Source: Bacilli bacterium (GTDB lineage: Bacteria > Bacillota_I > Bacilli_A > RFN20 > CAG-826). Taken from it: DNA of 43,716 nucleotides. The DNA lies in the NCBI GenBank assembly GCA_017468925.1, contig JAFUHI010000006.1, positions 1 through 43,716 of the forward strand, read 5' to 3'. Positions 41,372 through 43,716 of the stretch are shown one piece after another. The notes under the pieces are model-generated. The model had not been told where the DNA came from. It saw nothing but the letters and a program-made list of their open reading frames with translations, and ran no database searches. Numbering within the stretch: the first letter of the stretch is position 1; each line of letters opens with the position of its first letter. The position numbers were made by a program, and so were the translations under genes.

Positions 41372-41419
41372 GGGAATATGTTTTTTAAGGTCAGGGTCTC
41401 GTATCAGGGAATATGTTTT
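41372..41419 (+). repeat. 13-nt direct repeat upstream of the creatinase-like gene
   Basis: GGGAATATGTTTT at 41372-41384 and again at 41407-41419, period 35 nt. The second copy also pairs partly with the following CCC. Candidate operator. Confidence 0.6.
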
Positions 41420-41456
41420 CCCTATATTATATATATTTATATATAAGGATATAGGG
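41420..41456 (+). repeat. AT-rich inverted repeat
   Basis: CCCTATA (41420-41426) and TATAGGG (41450-41456) flank an alternating AT stretch; the stem is imperfect in the middle. It lies 10 nt before the -35. Confidence 0.6.
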
Positions 41457-41465
41457 TTTAAAGCA

Positions 41466-41494
41466 TTGAGCTTTTATTATTCTCTTAGTAAAAT
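41466..41494 (+). promoter_or_regulatory. Promoter of the creatinase/creatininase-like pair
   Basis: TTGAGC (41466-41471) and TAAAAT (41489-41494) with 17 nt between. The leader to ATG 41610 is about 110 nt and contains a 27-codon ORF at 41495 that is probably not a gene. Confidence 0.55.
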
Positions 41495-41609
41495 ATGAGA
41501 GAAGTAGATGCAAGACGATTCGTGCAGTTCATGCTGGTCTACTTGTGGATGAAGAAAGAAAGTGGGCACATTTTATAAAATAAAACATAAAATAAATAGA
41601 GGGCGTTTT

Positions 41610-42785
41610 ATGGAAAGAGTTTGTATACCTGATTACGAATATAAAGAAAGAGTTAAAAAAGCTTCTAAATTAATTAAAGAAAGAGGCTTAGATGTCATGC
41701 TAGTTACCTCCACTGAAAGTGATTACGCTAACGCGAGATATTTTTCTGGCTTTTGGCCGCTTTTTGAAAGAGCGGGTGTTGCTATTTCTAAAGACGGTGA
41801 TGCTTGTTTACTCGTAGGTCCAGAATCATCTATCTTTGGTCGTGACTATGGAAAAATGGAAAAAGTTTTTGTGTTAAAAGAATTTAGAGAGTCCGCTGAT
41901 CCATCTTATCCAGAATTGCATGCGGACACTTTTAATACTGCTTTTGCCGCTATTGGAGTGAAAGGTAAAAAACTAAAAATTGGATTAGGTAGTTATGTTG
42001 AATGTACATTGCCTATCTATGAAGGATTAAAAGAAGCATATCCAGATGCAGAAATAGTTTTATGTAATGACATCATGGTGAATCTTAGGAAGATTAAAAG
42101 CGAAAATGAAATCGCTTGTATTAAAGAAGGATTTAGAATCATTGAAAAAGCCACTGATGAAGTTATTAAGAATTTAAAGCCGGGTGTTACTGAACTCCAA
42201 ATGGTGGGTGTTGCTCAAAAAGTTATATATGAAGAAGGCGCAGAATATGAAGGTCTTCCAATGTATGTTTTTTCACAAGAATCAACAAGACATGCGATTA
42301 GCCGTTCTCGTCACCGCATTATTAAAAAAGGTGATATTGTTCAACTCAATTTATCCGCGAAGGTAGATGGTTATTCACCATCTATTGGTTTACCAGTCAT
42401 CATGGGAAAAATCGATCCTGAAAGACGTAAATTAATTGAATTCTGTCATCAAATGCATGTCTGGACAATTAAACAAATAAAAGCAGGAGTTATTGCCTCT
42501 GATATCGCGAAACGTTTCTATCAAAAATTCGTGGAAGCAGGATATGAAAAGAACTTCGTTTATGGACCATGTCATGGCACAGGTATGATTGAAGTGGAGG
42601 CTCCATGGATGGAAACCACTAGTGATTATCATTTAGAAGAAAACATGACTTTCCAAGTTGATACATTCATTTCTGGTCCTGATTTTGGTTGCCGTTGGGA
42701 AATTGGTATTGTGGTCACTAAAGATGGATGTGAAGCCTGCACTGATTATTTAGAAAAACACGGTTTAATTGAATTAGACTTTTAA
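41610..42785 (+). CDS. M24-fold protein, creatinase-like
   Basis: ATG 41610 has AGAGGG upstream; the GTG at 41562 lacks one. An N-terminal creatinase/prolidase domain (residues 10-160) precedes the pita-bread domain. M24 metal peptidases need Asp, Asp, His, Glu, Glu; here the places hold Asn247 (QLNLS), Ser258, His322 (CHGTGM), Asp351 and Glu364. Loss of both Asp fits creatinase, an M24 member that uses no metal and whose equivalent stretch also has Asn (SLN). His228 may be the catalytic His. Creatinase turns creatine into sarcosine and urea. The next gene, 17 nt on, is creatininase-like. A non-enzymatic or other amidinohydrolase role is possible. Confidence 0.6.
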   Translation: MERVCIPDYEYKERVKKASKLIKERGLDVMLVTSTESDYANARYFSGFWPLFERAGVAISKDGDACLLVGPESSIFGRDYGKMEKVFVLKEFRESADPSYPELHADTFNTAFAAIGVKGKKLKIGLGSYVECTLPIYEGLKEAYPDAEIVLCNDIMVNLRKIKSENEIACIKEGFRIIEKATDEVIKNLKPGVTELQMVGVAQKVIYEEGAEYEGLPMYVFSQESTRHAISRSRHRIIKKGDIVQLNLSAKVDGYSPSIGLPVIMGKIDPERRKLIEFCHQMHVWTIKQIKAGVIASDIAKRFYQKFVEAGYEKNFVYGPCHGTGMIEVEAPWMETTSDYHLEENMTFQVDTFISGPDFGCRWEIGIVVTKDGCEACTDYLEKHGLIELDF

Positions 42786-42802
42786 TAAAGAAGGATTTAG
42801 TT

Positions 42803-43543
42803 ATGAGTTTTATATTAGATAAAAGTTTTCCAAAAGAAGTTAAATATGCACAAGATAACAATATTCCTTTAGTGATCGCTGGAGGAACAGTGGAATATCA
42901 TGGACCACATTGTTCTTATGGATGTGACACCTTAGTCGTTGAAGGATTATTAGAAAAACTAGCAAAGAAAAAAGAAATCATGATTGCCCCTTCTATCGCT
43001 TATAGTCCATCTAGCTACGCAGTAGGGGATAAGAAAAGCGGGACTGTTCATGTGCCAGAAAAGGCTTTTGAAGAATATGTCTACTATGTTTTTAAAAGCT
43101 TACTATACGCTGGATTTAGAAATATCTATGTTGTCATTCATCACCAATTTGAACAAGAATCTGAAATGCCAATGACTCTTTGCTATAGACTCGCCGCGAA
43201 AAGAGCAATAATGGAATATTTGGAAGAAACTTTAGGTAAAGGATGGTGGGGTTCTGATAATTATGCTTCTTATTACGAAGAACTAGAAGGAAAGAACAAT
43301 CCATTTAACTGGATTAAAGTTATTCCTACTATGTCAAAGAAAGTTCAAGATGCGACTGGTTATGATCACGCAGGAGAATTTGAATCTTCCATCTTAATGG
43401 CGTTATATCCTGAATGCGTTAAACTTGAACGCATTGATGATAGAAAACATTGGTTCACTGAAAGCGCTAGTAAAGCGAATATAGAATTAGGTAAAAAGAT
43501 GGTGCGTCTATCACTCAATCATTTGATGAACTCGATTAAGTAA
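42803..43543 (+). CDS. Creatininase-family amidohydrolase
   Basis: The family metal site is clear: Glu31 and His33 in VEYHGPH, Asp42 in CDT, spaced as Glu34/His36/Asp45 of Pseudomonas creatininase. The second motif is HHQFEQ (His114, Glu117), which resembles the NGHYEN of creatininase more than the NGHGGN of most relatives. DHAGEFESSILMALYPE gives the C-terminal metal Glu192. Length 246 residues is normal. Creatininase opens creatinine to creatine, the substrate of creatinase encoded just upstream, so a creatinine to sarcosine route is plausible. The family also contains other amidohydrolases, so the substrate is not certain. Confidence 0.65.
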   Translation: MSFILDKSFPKEVKYAQDNNIPLVIAGGTVEYHGPHCSYGCDTLVVEGLLEKLAKKKEIMIAPSIAYSPSSYAVGDKKSGTVHVPEKAFEEYVYYVFKSLLYAGFRNIYVVIHHQFEQESEMPMTLCYRLAAKRAIMEYLEETLGKGWWGSDNYASYYEELEGKNNPFNWIKVIPTMSKKVQDATGYDHAGEFESSILMALYPECVKLERIDDRKHWFTESASKANIELGKKMVRLSLNHLMNSIK

Positions 43544-43546
43544 CTT

Positions 43547-43572
43547 AATACTATTATATAGTATTGTTTGTT
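43547..43572 (+). terminator. Terminator of the creatinase/creatininase pair
   Basis: AATACTA (43547-43553) and TAGTATT (43559-43565) form a 7-bp stem followed by GTTTGTTT. Confidence 0.6.
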
Positions 43573-43573
43573 T

Positions 43574-43591
43574 AACGGTGAATTTACCGTT
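43574..43591 (+). repeat. Short inverted repeat next to the IS30 end
   Basis: AACGGT (43574-43579) and ACCGTT (43586-43591), 6-nt loop, ending one base before the IS30 terminal repeat. It may be part of the insertion target, since IS30-type elements favour palindromic sites, or part of a terminator. Confidence 0.45.
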
Positions 43592-43592
43592 C

Positions 43593-43612
43593 AAGTGCAA
43601 CACTTCTAGACA
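43593..43612 (+). repeat. Left terminal inverted repeat (IRL) of IS30-family element
   Basis: AAGTGCAACACTTCTAGACA shares its first 12 bases with the reverse complement of the IRR at 104-123 and 17 of 20 overall. The transposase start codon is about 70 nt inside. Confidence 0.7.
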
Positions 43613-43679
43613 AAAATAAAGGCTCATATCAATCCTGGTGTAAGATATAGTTGCGACACTTATCCACAGGAGGTTCTTT

Positions 43680-43716
43680 ATGAGCTATTCACATTTTACC
43701 ATAGAAGAAAGAATTA
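43680..43716 (+). CDS. IS30-family transposase, N-terminal start (3'-truncated by window edge)
   Basis: ATG 43680 reads MSYSHFTIEERI, the standard start of IS30-family transposases (MSYxHLTIEER), which opens their N-terminal helix-turn-helix. AGGAGG lies 7 nt upstream. Only 12 codons are visible. Confidence 0.85.
   Translation, partial: MSYSHFTIEERI

Larger units (their letters stand above)
41186..41465. other. Gene-free structured region before the creatinase-like gene
   Basis: No coding frame is supported. It holds a perfect 14-bp palindrome TTTCCTATAGGAAA (41243-41256), a hairpin GATTTTT-GCTT-AAAAATC (41264-41281), the terminator at 41327-41362, a 13-nt direct repeat and an AT-rich hairpin (listed separately). 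The density of paired elements suggests an untranslated RNA or a regulatory leader, but I cannot match it to a known RNA family. Confidence 0.45.
43593..43716 (+). mobile_element. IS30-family insertion sequence, left end (continues beyond window)
   Basis: The terminal repeat and the transposase start are present; the rest is outside the window. The orientation is the same as the IS30 end at 1-125. Confidence 0.75.

Noticed and set aside
41495..41578. 27-codon ORF in the leader of the creatinase-like gene
   Set aside because: Its ATG immediately follows the -10 box, upstream of the expected transcript start, so it should not be translated from this promoter.

Overview
The window looks like a chromosomal stretch from a low-GC, Gram-positive anaerobe of the Bacillota, probably a gut Bacilli lineage near Erysipelotrichales or the Mycoplasma-related RF39/RFN20-type groups. 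The grounds are AT-rich codon use, many Cys-lipobox lipoproteins and no outer-membrane genes, a pyruvate:ferredoxin oxidoreductase, Mycoplasma-like gene clusters, and standard stop codons. TGA ends genes and Trp is TGG, so this is not the Mycoplasma code. Taxonomy is inferred from content only. Coding is almost all on the + strand.

Layout. (1) 1-125: the 3' end and right terminal repeat of an IS30-family element. (2) 179-1648: an RDD-family membrane protein, then tRNA-Lys(CTT) with promoter and terminator. (3) 2.05-6.34 kb: a small-gene accessory block. It holds an XRE regulator, a zinc-ribbon membrane protein and an SPFH/GYF protein behind a CIRCE-like operator and a (CT)8 promoter spacer; then a three-gene XRE / DUF3990 / DUF3791 toxin-antitoxin-like operon; then a zinc-ribbon protein. 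(4) 6.44-9.0 kb: a small charged protein and two overlapping RDD proteins. (5) 9.15-18.64 kb: an ABC importer operon (ATPase with a coiled-coil insertion, two permeases, two paralogous binding lipoproteins), followed by a staphylococcal-nuclease-like lipoprotein and an OB-fold-like lipoprotein. The layout recalls the Mycoplasma MG185-MG189 nuclease/ABC cluster and suggests nucleic-acid or nucleotide scavenging. (6) 18.8-20.6 kb: an Ig-like lipoprotein with an operator-bearing promoter. (7) 20.7-24.3 kb: nifJ (PFOR). (8) 24.4-25.5 kb: a degenerate HipA-like gene, the only protein gene on the - strand.

(9) 25.66-39.4 kb: a glycan-type locus. It has a binding lipoprotein, two permeases, two paralogous TIM-barrel glycosidase-like lipoproteins, two large secreted proteins sharing an unusual GGCGG + transmembrane + basic C-terminus, a ROK regulator, a short ABC ATPase and three membrane proteins, the last resembling YesL/DUF624. 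(10) tRNA-Pro(GGG), - strand. (11) 39.8-43.5 kb: a more AT-rich accessory tail with an AAA/DUF4143 ATPase and a creatinase-like plus creatininase-like gene pair. (12) 43.59 kb to the end: the left end and first codons of a second IS30-family element in the same orientation as the first.

How the parts work together: two ABC importers with surface lipoproteins (one linked to a nuclease, one to glycosidase-like proteins) would feed fermentation through PFOR. The most unusual signals are the shared GGCGG C-terminal signal, the coiled-coil insertion in the importer ATPase, the three-gene DUF3990 operon, the possible slippage-prone promoter, the repeated pattern of -10 boxes placed 6-8 nt before start codons (leaderless transcripts), and the creatinine-type gene pair beside an IS30 end.
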